DNA of 64,000 nucleotides. It comes from Tabrizicola sp. (GTDB taxonomy: Bacteria; Pseudomonadota; Alphaproteobacteria; Rhodobacterales; Rhodobacteraceae). Below the pieces are notes generated by a model. That model was not told where the DNA came from. It searched no databases and saw only the letters and a program-made list of their open reading frames with translations. Numbering within the stretch: the first letter of the stretch is position 1; each line of letters begins with the position of its first letter. A program made the translations under genes and the position numbers. Shown here in pieces: positions 1 to 10,353 of this stretch. The stretch spans positions 217,606-281,605 of the forward strand of contig NZ_JAUCZH010000008.1 in the NCBI RefSeq assembly GCF_030373185.1, in the 5' to 3' direction.

Positions 1-20
1 GCCTCCAGCAGGCATGGCTG

Positions 21-650
21 GTGTCGCCGTCTGGCGGGGTCGTGCCGCGTGAGGATGTCGGCGCCTATCTGGTGCAGGAACGCTTCGTTCCCGGCCGAAC
101 TGTGACAATCACCACGACAGCCCCGCTGACCGATCTTCTGTCCGATGGCGAGACACTTCCCGAGACGCCCTACCTGGAAGTTCTCGCCGATATTCGCGCC
201 CCCAAGGCTGCCGACGGTCTGTGCAAGGTTCTTGTGGCGCGCGTGGCGCAGGATTGTGCGATCCTTTCGGCGCGGGTGGTGCCAGGCAGTGTCGATGCCC
301 TGCGTGGGACCGCAGCATTCCGGATTGAACTGGTCTACCGGCTCAGGCCTGAGGCGGCGGATCTGCCGGACCTTGCGGCCAATGTGCTGCAAACCGAATG
401 GTTGAGCCTTGATCTTGACCCGAGTGCGGCCGAAGCGCCCACCGCCGAGGCTGCGCTTGCCGCGATTGTCGATGCGGCAAGCGTAGCTTGTGGCGGAAAG
501 GCTGCGGCGCAAACCTGCCGGATCATGCGTCTTGCGCTGGAATGGCCTGCGGGCAGCGGACCCAATGCAAAGGCTTTGATCGGCTGGCTTGACCCCTTGC
601 CGGTCGGCATGTTCCCCGCGCCGCCGCTCGATCCCGCGCCCAAAGGCTGA
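21..650 (+). CDS. hypothetical protein (may extend 5' of window start)
   Basis: ORF 209 aa with GTG start near the window edge; no recognised family. Confidence 0.5.
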   Translation: MSPSGGVVPREDVGAYLVQERFVPGRTVTITTTAPLTDLLSDGETLPETPYLEVLADIRAPKAADGLCKVLVARVAQDCAILSARVVPGSVDALRGTAAFRIELVYRLRPEAADLPDLAANVLQTEWLSLDLDPSAAEAPTAEAALAAIVDAASVACGGKAAAQTCRIMRLALEWPAGSGPNAKALIGWLDPLPVGMFPAPPLDPAPKG

Positions 651-671
651 GCGCGGGACGTTCGGGCAGCG

Positions 672-1961
672 TCAGGCCGTCGCCTTTGCCAGTGCCTGAT
701 CCAGATCGGCGATGATATCCTCGACATTCTCGATCCCGATCGATAGCCGGACCACATCCGGCCCCGCCCCGGCCTTGACCTGAGCTTCTTCGGAAAGCTG
801 GCGGTGGGTGGTCGAGGCAGAATGGATGATCAGGGATCGGGTATCGCCAAGGTTCGCCACATGGCTGAACAGCTTCACATTGTCGATCAGCTTGACACAG
901 GCCTCATACCCGCCCTTGACGCTAAAGGTGAACAGCGCCCCCGGCCCCTTTGGCGTGATCTTCTGGGCAAGGTGATAGTAGGGCGAAGACTTCAGCCCAG
1001 GCCATGTCACCGCGCCGACCCGCGGATCTTGTTCCAGCCATTCGGCCACGATCTTGGCGTTCTCGACATGGCGTTGCATCCGAAGGGCCAGCGTCTCGAT
1101 CCCCATCAGGGTGTAATGCGCGCCTTGTGGGTTCATCGTCATGCCAAGGTCACGCAAGCCGATGGCGATGGAGTGGAAGGTGAAGGCCATGTTGCCAAGG
1201 GTCGGGTGGAAGACGAGGCCGTGGTAGGCCGGTTCCGGCTGGGAAAGCGAGGGGAACTTGTCCGACGCCGACCAGTTGAATTTGCCTGAATCGACCACGA
1301 TCCCGCCGGTCACAGTGCCGTTGCCGGTCAGGTATTTGGTGGCAGAATGGACGACGAGGGTGGCCCCATGCTCGATCGGGCGGCAGAGGTAGGGGCTGGC
1401 CGTGGTGTTGTCCACGATCAGCGGGATCCCGGCGTGGTCGGCGACCCGGGCGATGGCGTCAAGGTCGGAAAGCGCGCCGCCGGGGTTGCAGATCGTCTCG
1501 CAAAACAGGGCGCGGGTGTCATCGTCGATGGCGGCGGCGATGGCCTTCGGGTCATCGAAATCGACAAACTTTGCCGACCAGCCGAACTTGCGGATCGTGT
1601 TGGAGAACTGCTGGATCGTGCCGCCGTAAAGCCGGGTCGAGGCGACGACATTGCGCCCCGGGGCCATGATCGGGAACAGCGCCATGATCTGCGCGGCATG
1701 GCCCGACGAACAGCCGATCGCCCCCGCCCCGCCTTCCAGCGCGCAAACCCGGCTCGCCAGCGCCGAAACGGTGGGGTTGGTCAGGCGCGAATAGATGTAT
1801 CCCACCTCTTGCAGGTTGAAAAGCTTGGCCGCGTGATCCGCGTCACGAAAGACATAGGCCGTGGTCTGGTAGATCGGCACCTGCCGCGCACCCGTCGCGG
1901 GGTCGGGCGCGGTGGCGGCGTGGATGGCAAGGGTGTCAAAGCCCATGGGTCTGTCGGTCAT
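672..1961 (-). CDS. O-acetylhomoserine aminocarboxypropyltransferase / Cys-Met PLP-dependent enzyme
   Basis: MTDRPMGFDTLAIHAATAPDPATGARQVPIYQTTAY...; PLP lysine motif VVHSATKYLTGNG. Confidence 0.9.
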   Translation of the reverse strand: MTDRPMGFDTLAIHAATAPDPATGARQVPIYQTTAYVFRDADHAAKLFNLQEVGYIYSRLTNPTVSALASRVCALEGGAGAIGCSSGHAAQIMALFPIMAPGRNVVASTRLYGGTIQQFSNTIRKFGWSAKFVDFDDPKAIAAAIDDDTRALFCETICNPGGALSDLDAIARVADHAGIPLIVDNTTASPYLCRPIEHGATLVVHSATKYLTGNGTVTGGIVVDSGKFNWSASDKFPSLSQPEPAYHGLVFHPTLGNMAFTFHSIAIGLRDLGMTMNPQGAHYTLMGIETLALRMQRHVENAKIVAEWLEQDPRVGAVTWPGLKSSPYYHLAQKITPKGPGALFTFSVKGGYEACVKLIDNVKLFSHVANLGDTRSLIIHSASTTHRQLSEEAQVKAGAGPDVVRLSIGIENVEDIIADLDQALAKATA

Positions 1962-2190
1962 GATGTCCTCCCTGAACATGTTTGCGGCTGAGGGTAGGGG
2001 AGGATGTGGGGCATGGCAACGGGCAGCACCCCAAGATAGCACATTGGGGCGAAGATAAGGAAATCAATCGTTTGGAGCCACTTTTCGAAAGAACGTTCGT
2101 CTTTGGCGCGGGACGTTGGTGGTAAATCCGTTGCGGCCCGATCTTTGCCCATGCTTTGATCGGCGCACGCAACGCCGAGGAGCAGCGCCG

Positions 2191-2604
2191 ATGCCGACCC
2201 CCTTCCATCTGGCCTATCACGTCACCGACCTCAACGAAGCGCGGGCTTTCTACGGCGCCGTGCTTGGCTGCCCCGAGGGGCGTTCGACCGAGACCTGGGT
2301 CGATTTCGATTTCTTCGGCCACCAGATCAGCCTGCATCTGGGCGAGCCGTTCAAGACAACGAACACCGGCAAGGTGGGAGGCCACATGGTCCCGATGCCG
2401 CACCTGGGGCTGGTCCTTTTGCTTGAGGACTGGCGGAGGTTGGCGGACAGGTTGACGGCGGCGGGGGTGGACTTCGTCCTGCCGCCCTCGGTGCGGTTCA
2501 AGGGGGAGCCGGGCGAACAATGGACGATGTTCTTCCGCGACCCCTCCGGCAACCCGATCGAGGTCAAGGGGTTTCGGGACATGGAGGCGGTGTTTCGGGG
2601 GTGA
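2191..2604 (+). CDS. VOC/glyoxalase family protein
   Basis: MPTPFHLAYHVTDLNEARAFYGAVLGC...FFRDPSGNPIEVKGF. Confidence 0.85.
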   Translation: MPTPFHLAYHVTDLNEARAFYGAVLGCPEGRSTETWVDFDFFGHQISLHLGEPFKTTNTGKVGGHMVPMPHLGLVLLLEDWRRLADRLTAAGVDFVLPPSVRFKGEPGEQWTMFFRDPSGNPIEVKGFRDMEAVFRG

Positions 2605-2773
2605 AGGGCAAAGGCTTGAGGCCCGAGCGGGGAGTTGGCCCGGGTTCCAGCAGACTGCGCGCGCCCTTCACCTTGGGCGGATGCGGGACGGCAGGTTTGC
2701 CCTTGGGGCCGGGCCAACGGGGAAGGCAGCATGACCCATGCCTTTCATCGCAAGGCTGGGCGTCGTTGCAGGT

Positions 2774-3235
2774 CTAAGCCCTGTCGTCCTTCGGGCTGCC
2801 CATCACCACGAAGGTCGTGATCGACCGGACCTGCGGCAGGACGCCCAGCACCTCGGTGTGCCAGTGCTTGTAGGCGGCAAGATCGGCGGCCTCCACCCGC
2901 AGCAGGTATTCGACGGTGCCGGTGATGTTGTGACACTCCCGCACCTCTGGCGCGCGGGAAATGGCACGTTCAAACGCCTCTTGCGCGGTCTTGGTGTGGG
3001 TGCCAAGCCCGACCGTCACATAGGCGACAAAGCCCACGCCCATCCGCCCCGGATCAAGAACGGCGCGGTAGCCCCGGACCACGCCGCTGCGTTCCAGCGC
3101 CTGCACCCGGCGCAGGCAGGCCGAGGGCGAAAGCCCGACCCGGTCCGCAAGGGCAAGGTTGGACTGGCGACCATCACGGACAAGTTCGCGCAATATCCGG
3201 TGGTCAATATCATCGAGTGCGGTCATTTGTTGCAA
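2774..3235 (-). CDS. Lrp/AsnC family transcriptional regulator
   Basis: LDDIDHRILRELVRDGRQSNLALADRVGLSPSACLRRVQALE... Confidence 0.93.
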   Translation of the reverse strand: MQQMTALDDIDHRILRELVRDGRQSNLALADRVGLSPSACLRRVQALERSGVVRGYRAVLDPGRMGVGFVAYVTVGLGTHTKTAQEAFERAISRAPEVRECHNITGTVEYLLRVEAADLAAYKHWHTEVLGVLPQVRSITTFVVMGSPKDDRA

Positions 3236-3299
3236 GGATAAGTCACAGGGTCACAGCTTTGCAACCATTCACCGCCATAAGCGAAGCAGAGTTGCGCGC

Positions 3300-3899
3300 A
3301 TGAGTTATGAAATCCTTCTCGCCCTTCTGGGCTTTGCCTTTGTCACCTCGGTCACGCCGGGGCCGAACAACATGATGCTCTTGGCCTCGGGGGTGAACTT
3401 TGGCCTCAAGCGGACGGTGCCGCATATGCTGGGGATCAGCCTTGGCCATGCGCTGATGGTGTTCCTGCTTGGCCTTGGGGTGGCGGGGACAATTCGCGCG
3501 TTGCCGCATGCCGGGACGATTCTGAAGGTACTGTCAGTGGCTTACATGCTGTGGCTGGCGTGGAAGATCGCCCATGCCGCCCCGCCAGGGGAAGGCAAAG
3601 CCGGGGGCAAGCCCTTCACCTTCCTGCAAGCGGCGGCGTTTCAATGGGTAAACCCCAAGGCATGGGCGATGGCGCTGGGCGCGGTCGCGGCCTATGCACC
3701 CTCGGGGTCGGTGGGGGCCGTGGCGATGATCGCGGTGGTCTTTGCATCGGTCAACCTGCCATCCGTCACGCTTTGGGCGGCGGCGGGGCAGGGCATCCGG
3801 GGCTGGCTGGAAGGGCCGGGGCGGCTGCAAGCGTTCAACTGGACGATGGCGGTGCTGTTGGTGCTGTCACTGTGGCCCGTGGTAACGATGGAGCTTTGA
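3300..3899 (+). CDS. LysE/RhtB family amino-acid exporter
   Basis: MSYEILLALLGFAFVTSVTPGPNNMMLLASGVNFG; divergent from the Lrp regulator. Confidence 0.92.
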   Translation: MSYEILLALLGFAFVTSVTPGPNNMMLLASGVNFGLKRTVPHMLGISLGHALMVFLLGLGVAGTIRALPHAGTILKVLSVAYMLWLAWKIAHAAPPGEGKAGGKPFTFLQAAAFQWVNPKAWAMALGAVAAYAPSGSVGAVAMIAVVFASVNLPSVTLWAAAGQGIRGWLEGPGRLQAFNWTMAVLLVLSLWPVVTMEL

Positions 3900-3969
3900 C
3901 GGGCTGCGCTTTGGCGACGCGCGCGCCACCGGTTCAGCGGCCCGACAAGTCGACACGGTCGATGCCGGA

Positions 3970-4944
3970 TCAGCGCAGCCAGAAACCTTCGCGCTTCAGG
4001 GTGTTGCGGATCATCTGTTCCCGGTGGGGCAGGGCGGCCCGGTCAAACAGCGCCCGGGCCTTCCGGCCCTTGTTCTGGTAGACCAGCACCCGCACCGCTT
4101 CCCAGTCGCGCAGCGTCGGGCGAATGGTCTTGTCCTTGGCCACCGCTTCCAGAACCGCCACGGCGTGATCGCTTTCCTTTGCGTAAAGCAGCGGCAGCGC
4201 CCGGTAGTGGCAAGTGGCGCTGCCATCCAGCGGCGCAAGCTCTGGCCCCGGGCGTCCTCCGCCGAACGAATGGATCACCAAGGGCAGGGTGATCTGGTCA
4301 AGCCATGGGAACAGCTCCTGACAGATCAGTTCGGCGGGCGGGGTGTCGCGGATGGCGGTGGCCCAGGTCAGAAACCGGCTGCCAAAGGCGCGGGGGCTTT
4401 CATGAAAGAACCAGCCGGCGTTGAAGTAAAGAAAGCGCTGCCAGTAGTCGTCGGGTTGTGTCAGATCAAGGCTGGCTGCGAAATCCAGACCAAAGCGGTC
4501 ATGCAGCGCCTTCCATGTCTGGCTTGGGGTTGGCCCGTAAAGTTCAACCTTCGGCCAGGTATTTTCCCGCCGCATCGACGCTGAAGGCTTGGCAAAATCA
4601 AATGGCAGGGTCGAGACCGGGCCGGTGATCAACGTATCGGTGTCAAGGAACAGAAACGGCGCGTCGGGCAGGGCGGCAAGTGCCTCTATCTTGTTGCCAT
4701 GGGGGTAGCTGGTCCCGAAGACCCGGTTTTCAAACGGCAGGATCACCGCGCCAAGGTCCGTCAGCAGCGCCTTTGTCCGATCAGACATCCTGGGATCATC
4801 TTGCCACTTCGGGCCGGGCTGAGGTTCACCAATGTAAAGCGTGCCGGAAAACCCGGGGTCGGAATGGCGCAGCGAGGCGGCAAGCAGGATCGCCTCGTAT
4901 TCAAGGCGTCCGCCCTGACCGATGGCAAGGATGTTGAAGCTCAT
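3970..4944 (-). CDS. glycosyltransferase-like (nucleotide-diphospho-sugar fold) protein
   Basis: MSFNILAIGQGGRLEYEAILLAASLR...FLFLDTDTLITGP (DxD-like). Confidence 0.6.
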   Translation of the reverse strand: MSFNILAIGQGGRLEYEAILLAASLRHSDPGFSGTLYIGEPQPGPKWQDDPRMSDRTKALLTDLGAVILPFENRVFGTSYPHGNKIEALAALPDAPFLFLDTDTLITGPVSTLPFDFAKPSASMRRENTWPKVELYGPTPSQTWKALHDRFGLDFAASLDLTQPDDYWQRFLYFNAGWFFHESPRAFGSRFLTWATAIRDTPPAELICQELFPWLDQITLPLVIHSFGGGRPGPELAPLDGSATCHYRALPLLYAKESDHAVAVLEAVAKDKTIRPTLRDWEAVRVLVYQNKGRKARALFDRAALPHREQMIRNTLKREGFWLR

Positions 4945-5735
4945 GCGCGGGGGGTAAAGCGCAGCGACAGGCAGGACATGCCGCCGTCCAGCTTGGCACA
5001 TTCGGAATTGCCGATCTCGCGCAGGGCAAAGCCTGCGGCAAGGATCGCGTCGCGGGTTTTCGGAAAGCCTGCGGGCATCAGGACCACGTCGTTGAAGCGG
5101 ATGGTGTTGGCAGCGGCTTCTTCCCCTTCGGCCACAGGGATCACCCGGTAGCCGCCAAAACAGCCTGATGCGGACAGGCGGGTGGTCGAAAGAATCGTAT
5201 AGCTATCCAGCAGCGAACAATCGGTCTTGAAATGCAGCACCCCGGGTGGGGTGTGGACTTCGCGCACCGAATGGCCCCAGGGGGCGACAAGCCGGGTCAG
5301 TTCGGCAATCCCGGCGGCATTGGTGCGGGCCGAGCGGCCGACAAGGATTTCGCGTTCCGTGACCAGAATGTCGCCGCCTTCGATAAAGCTGTCAGCACCA
5401 CTGATTTCCACGACCTGCCCGTAAAGCGCCCGCAGGTGCGGGGCCATCTCGGCCGCCTCGCCCAGACGCGACGGCGCGCCGGGGCGCATGATGACCGCGC
5501 CCTCGGGCAGGCACAGGGCAGTATCTTCCACAAAGACCGAATCCGGAAAAGCCTCCAGCGCCGGGAGTTCGATCACCGTCGCCCCGGTTTCGCGCAAGGT
5601 GGCGATATAGGCGGCGTGATGATCCAGCATCAGCGACAGATCCGGCGTGCCGATATCCACCGCGCGCAAGCCCGCAGTGATCGATGCCGCCGGACGGCGG
5701 GTGATGGCATGGGAGAAATGGGTCGAAAAGGACAT
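4941..5735 (-). CDS. dimethylarginine dimethylaminohydrolase / amidinotransferase family
   Basis: FSHAITRRPA...ALEAFPDSVFVEDTAL...FIEGGDIL...LHFKTDCSLLD...ECAKLDGGMSCLSLRF. Confidence 0.88.
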   Translation of the reverse strand: MSFSTHFSHAITRRPAASITAGLRAVDIGTPDLSLMLDHHAAYIATLRETGATVIELPALEAFPDSVFVEDTALCLPEGAVIMRPGAPSRLGEAAEMAPHLRALYGQVVEISGADSFIEGGDILVTEREILVGRSARTNAAGIAELTRLVAPWGHSVREVHTPPGVLHFKTDCSLLDSYTILSTTRLSASGCFGGYRVIPVAEGEEAAANTIRFNDVVLMPAGFPKTRDAILAAGFALREIGNSECAKLDGGMSCLSLRFTPRA

Positions 5736-5884
5736 GTGCGGCCCCGCAATTTTGGCCACTGTGTCGCACCACACCAAAACTTGTGCAAGACCCGCGCGGG
5801 AGCGTTGGGTGGGGTCAGCAGCCCCATGCCGAATGCAAGGATTGTGTGTGGGCCTATGCCCCGGCGATGTCACCATGCAAAACA

Positions 5885-5968
5885 TGGTGGGCGACCCTGG
5901 AATCGAACCAGGCGTGGGTCGCCCCGGGGGAGTTACAGTCCCCTGCCGCACCTTGCAGCTCGTCGCCC
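5885..5968 (-). tRNA. tRNA-Tyr(GUA), CCA encoded
   Basis: Reverse complement GGGCGACGAGCTGCAAGGTGCGGCAGGGGACTGTAACTCCCCCGGGGCGACCCACGCCTGGTTCGATTCCAGGGTCGCCCACCA; 7-bp acceptor, GTA anticodon, long variable arm. Confidence 0.95.
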
Positions 5969-6088
5969 GCCGGGGGTGGGTCTACTCAAGGGGGCGGGGG
6001 GCGTCAAGGGTCATTGGGTGACGTTTTCGGCTTGCATCGCCGGGCGGTCCTGCCACAGAGTCCGGGCCGGAATTCTGGGGGTAGGCCA

Positions 6089-6877
6089 ATGAAGACGGGT
6101 GTGAAAAAGCCTGCCTGGGTGGTGGACAAGGAACGCGGCCACAAGCGGGAGGCGCGCGAGACGTTGTGGCTCTTCGGCCTCCATGCGGTGCGCGACGCGC
6201 TGGAGAACCCCAAGCGCGAAAAGCTGCGGCTGGTCCTGACGAAAAATGCGCTCGACAAGCTGGAGATGGCGGTTGCCGCCTCGGGGATGGAGCCGGAAAT
6301 CGTTGATCCGCGCCGGTTTGACGTGCCGATCGACGAAGGCTCGGTCCATCAGGGGGCAGCGCTGGAAGTACGCAGCCTTGACTGGGGACGGTTGGAAGAT
6401 GTCTGCATCTCGGGCGAGGGGCTGCCGCTGGTGGTGCTCTTGGACCGGGTGACCGACCCGCATAACGTGGGCGCGATCCTGCGGTCGGCCGAGGTGTTCG
6501 GCGCGCGGGCCGTGATTGCGCCCCGCCACCATTCGGCCCCCGAAACCGGCGCGCTGGCCAAGACGGCAAGCGGTGCCTTGGAGCGCCAGCCCTATCTGAA
6601 GGTCACAAACCTTGCCGAAGCGATGGAAGCCCTGAAAGACATGGGGTTCACGCTGATCGGTCTGGACGGTGAGGCCGAAGTCACGCTGGAGACGGCGGTG
6701 GCCGGTGCGGGCGGGCGGGCGATCGGGCTTGTGCTGGGGGCCGAAGGGCCGGGGTTGCGGGAAAAGACCCGCGAAACCTGTGACGTGCTGGCGCGTATCC
6801 CGTTTGCGGGCGGCTTTGGCAGCCTGAACGTGTCGAACGCGGCGGCGGTGTCGCTTTATGCGGCGACGCGCAAGTGA
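6089..6877 (+). CDS. rlmB: 23S rRNA (guanosine-2'-O)-methyltransferase, TrmH/RlmB family
   Basis: LVVLLDRVTDPHNVGAILRSAEVFGA...GLVLGAEGPGLR...PFAGGFGSLNVSNAAAVSLY. Confidence 0.93.
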   Translation: MKTGVKKPAWVVDKERGHKREARETLWLFGLHAVRDALENPKREKLRLVLTKNALDKLEMAVAASGMEPEIVDPRRFDVPIDEGSVHQGAALEVRSLDWGRLEDVCISGEGLPLVVLLDRVTDPHNVGAILRSAEVFGARAVIAPRHHSAPETGALAKTASGALERQPYLKVTNLAEAMEALKDMGFTLIGLDGEAEVTLETAVAGAGGRAIGLVLGAEGPGLREKTRETCDVLARIPFAGGFGSLNVSNAAAVSLYAATRK

Positions 6878-6986
6878 TCACGAATCCGCGAAAGGTCTTT
6901 TATGGGGCGCTGGCGTTCCTAAATGACACTGTGGAGGCACGGGCCGGAACCCCGTCCTTGACTTCACTGTCCCTCGTTCCGCACTT

Positions 6987-7022
6987 GGCGCCCCGGGTAT
7001 CCCCTGCGGGCGCCTTTTTCTT
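6987..7022 (+). terminator. intrinsic terminator
   Basis: GGCGCCC-CGGGTATCCCCTGC-GGGCGCC followed by TTTTTCTT. Confidence 0.75.
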
Positions 7023-7052
7023 GTGCGGGCGCATTTTTCTTTGGGTGATGCG

Positions 7053-7460
7053 ATGCCAACCGATGCTGAAATCCGCGAGATCCTGACTTCGGTGAAGACC
7101 ATCGCGCTTGTTGGCTGGTCACCCAAGGCTGACCGGCCAAGTCACCGGGTTGCCGCCTATCTGGCCGGGCGGGGCTATCGGGTCATTCCGGTCAACCCCG
7201 GTCAGGCCGGACAGATGGCGCTTGGCGAAGCGGTGCGCTCCACCCTGGCAGAGGTCGGGCCGGTCGACATGGTCGATATCTTCCGCCGCAGCGAAGAAGC
7301 CGGCGCTGTGGTCGACGCAGCGATAGCGGCGGGTGCCAAGGTGGTCTGGATGCAGTTGGGCGTCATCGACGAAGCCGCAGCCGCGCGCGCGCGGGCGGCG
7401 GGGCTGCAAGTGGTTATGGACCGTTGCCCGGCAATCGAGATTCCACGGCTGGGGCTTTGA
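7053..7460 (+). CDS. CoA-binding protein (YccU-like)
   Basis: EIREILTSVKTIALVGWSPKADRPSHRVAAYLAGRGYRVIPVNPG...DMVDIFRRSEE. Confidence 0.88.
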   Translation: MPTDAEIREILTSVKTIALVGWSPKADRPSHRVAAYLAGRGYRVIPVNPGQAGQMALGEAVRSTLAEVGPVDMVDIFRRSEEAGAVVDAAIAAGAKVVWMQLGVIDEAAAARARAAGLQVVMDRCPAIEIPRLGL

Positions 7461-7463
7461 GCG

Positions 7464-7509
7464 GCAAAGTCCTTCGAAGGACTTTGCAAATCTTTTCGAA
7501 AAGATTTGC
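7464..7509. repeat. two abutting 24-nt perfect palindromes (probable bidirectional terminator)
   Basis: GCAAAGTCCTTCGAAGGACTTTGC (7464-7487) and GCAAATCTTTTCGAAAAGATTTGC (7486-7509), between convergent genes. Confidence 0.9.
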
Positions 7510-7520
7510 GGCCAGCGCCG

Positions 7521-7826
7521 TCAGCGTTGCGCCTTTTCCGTCAACCCCGAGGTGCCATCGCGCCGGTCAAGCTCGGCCACAACCTCGGCCAGCGTGACAT
7601 CGCGAGAGGCAAGCATGACCAGCAGGTGATAAAGTACGTCCGCCGCCTCAGAGGTCAGCCTTGCGCGGTCACCCTTCACCGCCTCGATGATTGCCTCTAT
7701 CGCCTCTTCACCAAATTTTTCGGCGCATTTTTCCGGCCCCTTGGCCAACAGCTTCGCGGTCCACGAGGTTTCCGGGTCAGCACCCTTGCGGGCGGCGATG
7801 GTGGCGGCAAGTCTTTCCAGTGTCAT
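7521..7826 (-). CDS. hisE: phosphoribosyl-ATP pyrophosphatase
   Basis: MTLERLAATIAARKGADPETSWTAKLLAKGPEKCAEKFGEEAIEAIIEAV. Confidence 0.95.
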   Translation of the reverse strand: MTLERLAATIAARKGADPETSWTAKLLAKGPEKCAEKFGEEAIEAIIEAVKGDRARLTSEAADVLYHLLVMLASRDVTLAEVVAELDRRDGTSGLTEKAQR

Positions 7827-7833
7827 GACAGCC

Positions 7834-8595
7834 TCACGACAAGCGAACGGGGATGCCAGCTGCGGCCATGTGTGCCTTGGCCTGACCGATGGTATAGGTG
7901 CCGAAATGAAAGATCGAGGCAGCAAGGACGGCGCTGGCATGGCCTTCGGTGATGCCTTCGACCAGATGGTCAAGCGTGCCGACCCCGCCCGAGGCGATGA
8001 CGGGGATATCCACCGCATCGGCAATCGCGCGGGTCAGGGGGATGTTGAAGCCCTGTTTCGTGCCGTCCCGGTCCATGCTGGTCAGAAGTATCTCGCCCGC
8101 GCCCTTGGCGGCCACGCTTCGTGCGAAGTCGACCGCGTCGATCCCGGTGGCCCGCCGCCCGCCGTGGGTGAAGATTTCCCAGCGGCCCGGGGCAACCGTC
8201 TTGGCGTCGATGGCGACCACGATGCACTGACTGCCGAAACGGTCAGCCGCCTCGGCCACCACATCGGGGCGGGCCACGGCGGCAGAGTTGAAAGACACCT
8301 TGTCGGCCCCGGCCAGCAGAAGTTTGCGCACATCTTCTGGCGTGCGGACCCCGCCGCCAACTGTCAGCGGCATGAAGCATTGTTCTGCGGTGCGGGTGAC
8401 AAGATCAAACATGGTGGCGCGGTTGTCTTCGGTCGCCATGATGTCAAGAAAGCAAAGCTCGTCCGCCCCCGCGGCGTCATAGGCCTTTGCGGCCTCAACC
8501 GGGTCGCCCGCGTCGATCAGGCCGACGAAGTTCACGCCCTTGACCACGCGGCCATCGGCCACGTCTAGGCAGGGGATGATGCGGGTCTTCAGCAT
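7834..8595 (-). CDS. hisF: imidazole glycerol phosphate synthase cyclase subunit
   Basis: [40 protein letters not shown]. Confidence 0.97.
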   Translation of the reverse strand: MLKTRIIPCLDVADGRVVKGVNFVGLIDAGDPVEAAKAYDAAGADELCFLDIMATEDNRATMFDLVTRTAEQCFMPLTVGGGVRTPEDVRKLLLAGADKVSFNSAAVARPDVVAEAADRFGSQCIVVAIDAKTVAPGRWEIFTHGGRRATGIDAVDFARSVAAKGAGEILLTSMDRDGTKQGFNIPLTRAIADAVDIPVIASGGVGTLDHLVEGITEGHASAVLAASIFHFGTYTIGQAKAHMAAAGIPVRLS

Positions 8596-8699
8596 GGTTC
8601 TACCCTAGCGCGCGGGTGGGATCGGCGAAAGGGGGGCCAGCCCCCAAAGCTGCGTGCCGCAGCTTTTCCCCCCTGGGATATTTGGAGAAGGGAAAGCGT

Positions 8700-9419
8700 T
8701 CAGGGTTTCAGTGCCTGCATGGCCGATGCAAGATCAATCGCCCCGTCATAAAGCGCGCGCCCCGAGATTGCCCCGGCGATCACGCCGGTGTCGCGCAGCG
8801 CAATCAGGTCTTCCATCCGGGAGACGCCCCCGCTTGCGATGACCGGGATGGACACCGCGCGAGCCAGTGCTTCGGTCGCCTCGATGTTCGGGCCTTGCAT
8901 CGCGCCGTCGCGGTCAATGTCGGTGTAGATGATGGCGGCAACACCTGCGTCTTCGAATGAGCGGGCAAGGTCTGTGGCCATGATGTCGGTTTCGGTGGCC
9001 CAGCCCTTGGTGGCGACGCGGCCCTTGCGGGCGTCGATGCCGACAGCGACCTTGCCCGGGAAGGTCTTGGCAGCCTCGCGCACCAGCGCCGGGTTTTCCA
9101 CCGCCACGGTGCCAAGGATCACCCGGGCAAGGCCCTTTTCCAGCCATGCGGCGATGGTGGCCATGTCGCGGATGCCGCCGCCAAGCTGGCACGGCACGGT
9201 GACGCGGGCCAGGATGGCGTCAACCGCCGCGCCATTCACCGGTTGGCCGGCAAAGGCGCCGTTGAGGTCCACCAGATGCAGCCATTCGCAGCCCGCCGCC
9301 TGAAACTTGGCCGCCTGCGCCGCCGGGTCATCACCGAAGACGGTGGCAGCCTCCATCTCGCCGCGCAGCAGGCGCACGCATTGGCCGTCTTTCAGGTCGA
9401 TCGCGGGATAAAGGATCAT
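8700..9419 (-). CDS. hisA: ProFAR isomerase
   Basis: [40 protein letters not shown]. Confidence 0.96.
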   Translation of the reverse strand: MILYPAIDLKDGQCVRLLRGEMEAATVFGDDPAAQAAKFQAAGCEWLHLVDLNGAFAGQPVNGAAVDAILARVTVPCQLGGGIRDMATIAAWLEKGLARVILGTVAVENPALVREAAKTFPGKVAVGIDARKGRVATKGWATETDIMATDLARSFEDAGVAAIIYTDIDRDGAMQGPNIEATEALARAVSIPVIASGGVSRMEDLIALRDTGVIAGAISGRALYDGAIDLASAMQALKP

Positions 9420-9711
9420 CGGCGGCCCCCTTGCTTTGGTTCGCCGGGTCTTTGGCATGGGGCGCGGCGAAAGAAAAGGTCCGCGACGCGACCCGAGGTC
9501 ACGCGGTATCGCTGGTCTGCGTGGCGCAAGGGATGGGCCACAATTTCCGGAGCAGGAGATCCATATGGACCTGTCTGATCGCCGCAGTCCTTGCTGCCCG
9601 CTCGAAAGCATCTGGCAGACTCGCGACTGCGGCACATGGAAGTGGGTGAAGCAGGGCTTGGCGGGCTGGATTGTTCGATAAGGTCAAATAGAGGGCCGCG
9701 CGATTGCGAAT

Positions 9712-10353
9712 TTACGGCTTCCATTGCAGGAAATTTGCAATCAGCCGCAGCCCGGCCGCCTGCGATTTTTCCGGGTGGAACTGGGTGCCTATGATGTTGT
9801 CGCGCCCGACGATGGCAGTGATCTCGCCGCCGTAGTCGCACCAGGCCAGACGCTGCGACGGGTCCGCGACGCGGAAATGGTAAGAGTGGACGAAATAGGC
9901 GTGATCGCCGGTCTTCAGCCCGGCAAGCACCGGGTGGGGGCGCTCGATCACCAGATCGTTCCAACCCATATGCGGCACCTTCATGCCGGGCGTGGCGGGG
10001 GTGATGCGTTCGACATCGCCCGCGATCCAGCCGAACCCTTCGGTCAGCCGGTATTCATGGCCACGGCTGGCAAGCATCTGCATGCCGACGCAGATGCCCA
10101 GAAAGGGGCGGCCCTTGCGCAGGACTGCATCCTCGATCGCCTCGAACAGCCCGCCATAGCTGCCAAGGGCGGCGCGGCAGGCCGGAAAGGCCCCGTCGCC
10201 GGGCAAGACGATGCGGTCAGCGCGGGCCACGTCTTCGGGGCGCGAGGTGACAAGAATATTGCCGCCCTCGCCCTCGGACGCCATGCGCTGAAAGGCCTTC
10301 TCGGCGGAATGGAGGTTGCCGCTGTCGTAATCGACCAGAACCGTCAGGCTCAC
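9712..10353 (-). CDS. hisH: imidazole glycerol phosphate synthase glutaminase subunit
   Basis: [24 protein letters not shown]...[12 protein letters not shown]...[10 protein letters not shown]. Confidence 0.96.
   Translation of the reverse strand: MSLTVLVDYDSGNLHSAEKAFQRMASEGEGGNILVTSRPEDVARADRIVLPGDGAFPACRAALGSYGGLFEAIEDAVLRKGRPFLGICVGMQMLASRGHEYRLTEGFGWIAGDVERITPATPGMKVPHMGWNDLVIERPHPVLAGLKTGDHAYFVHSYHFRVADPSQRLAWCDYGGEITAIVGRDNIIGTQFHPEKSQAAGLRLIANFLQWKP

Noticed and set aside
6878-7022. 4.5S/SRP or 6S RNA
   Set aside because: The SRP GGAAGCAGC-type loop motif is absent and no clear 6S central bubble could be drawn.
9420-9711. Small protein gene between hisA and hisH
   Set aside because: Overlapping short ORFs in several frames; none with a convincing start or family.
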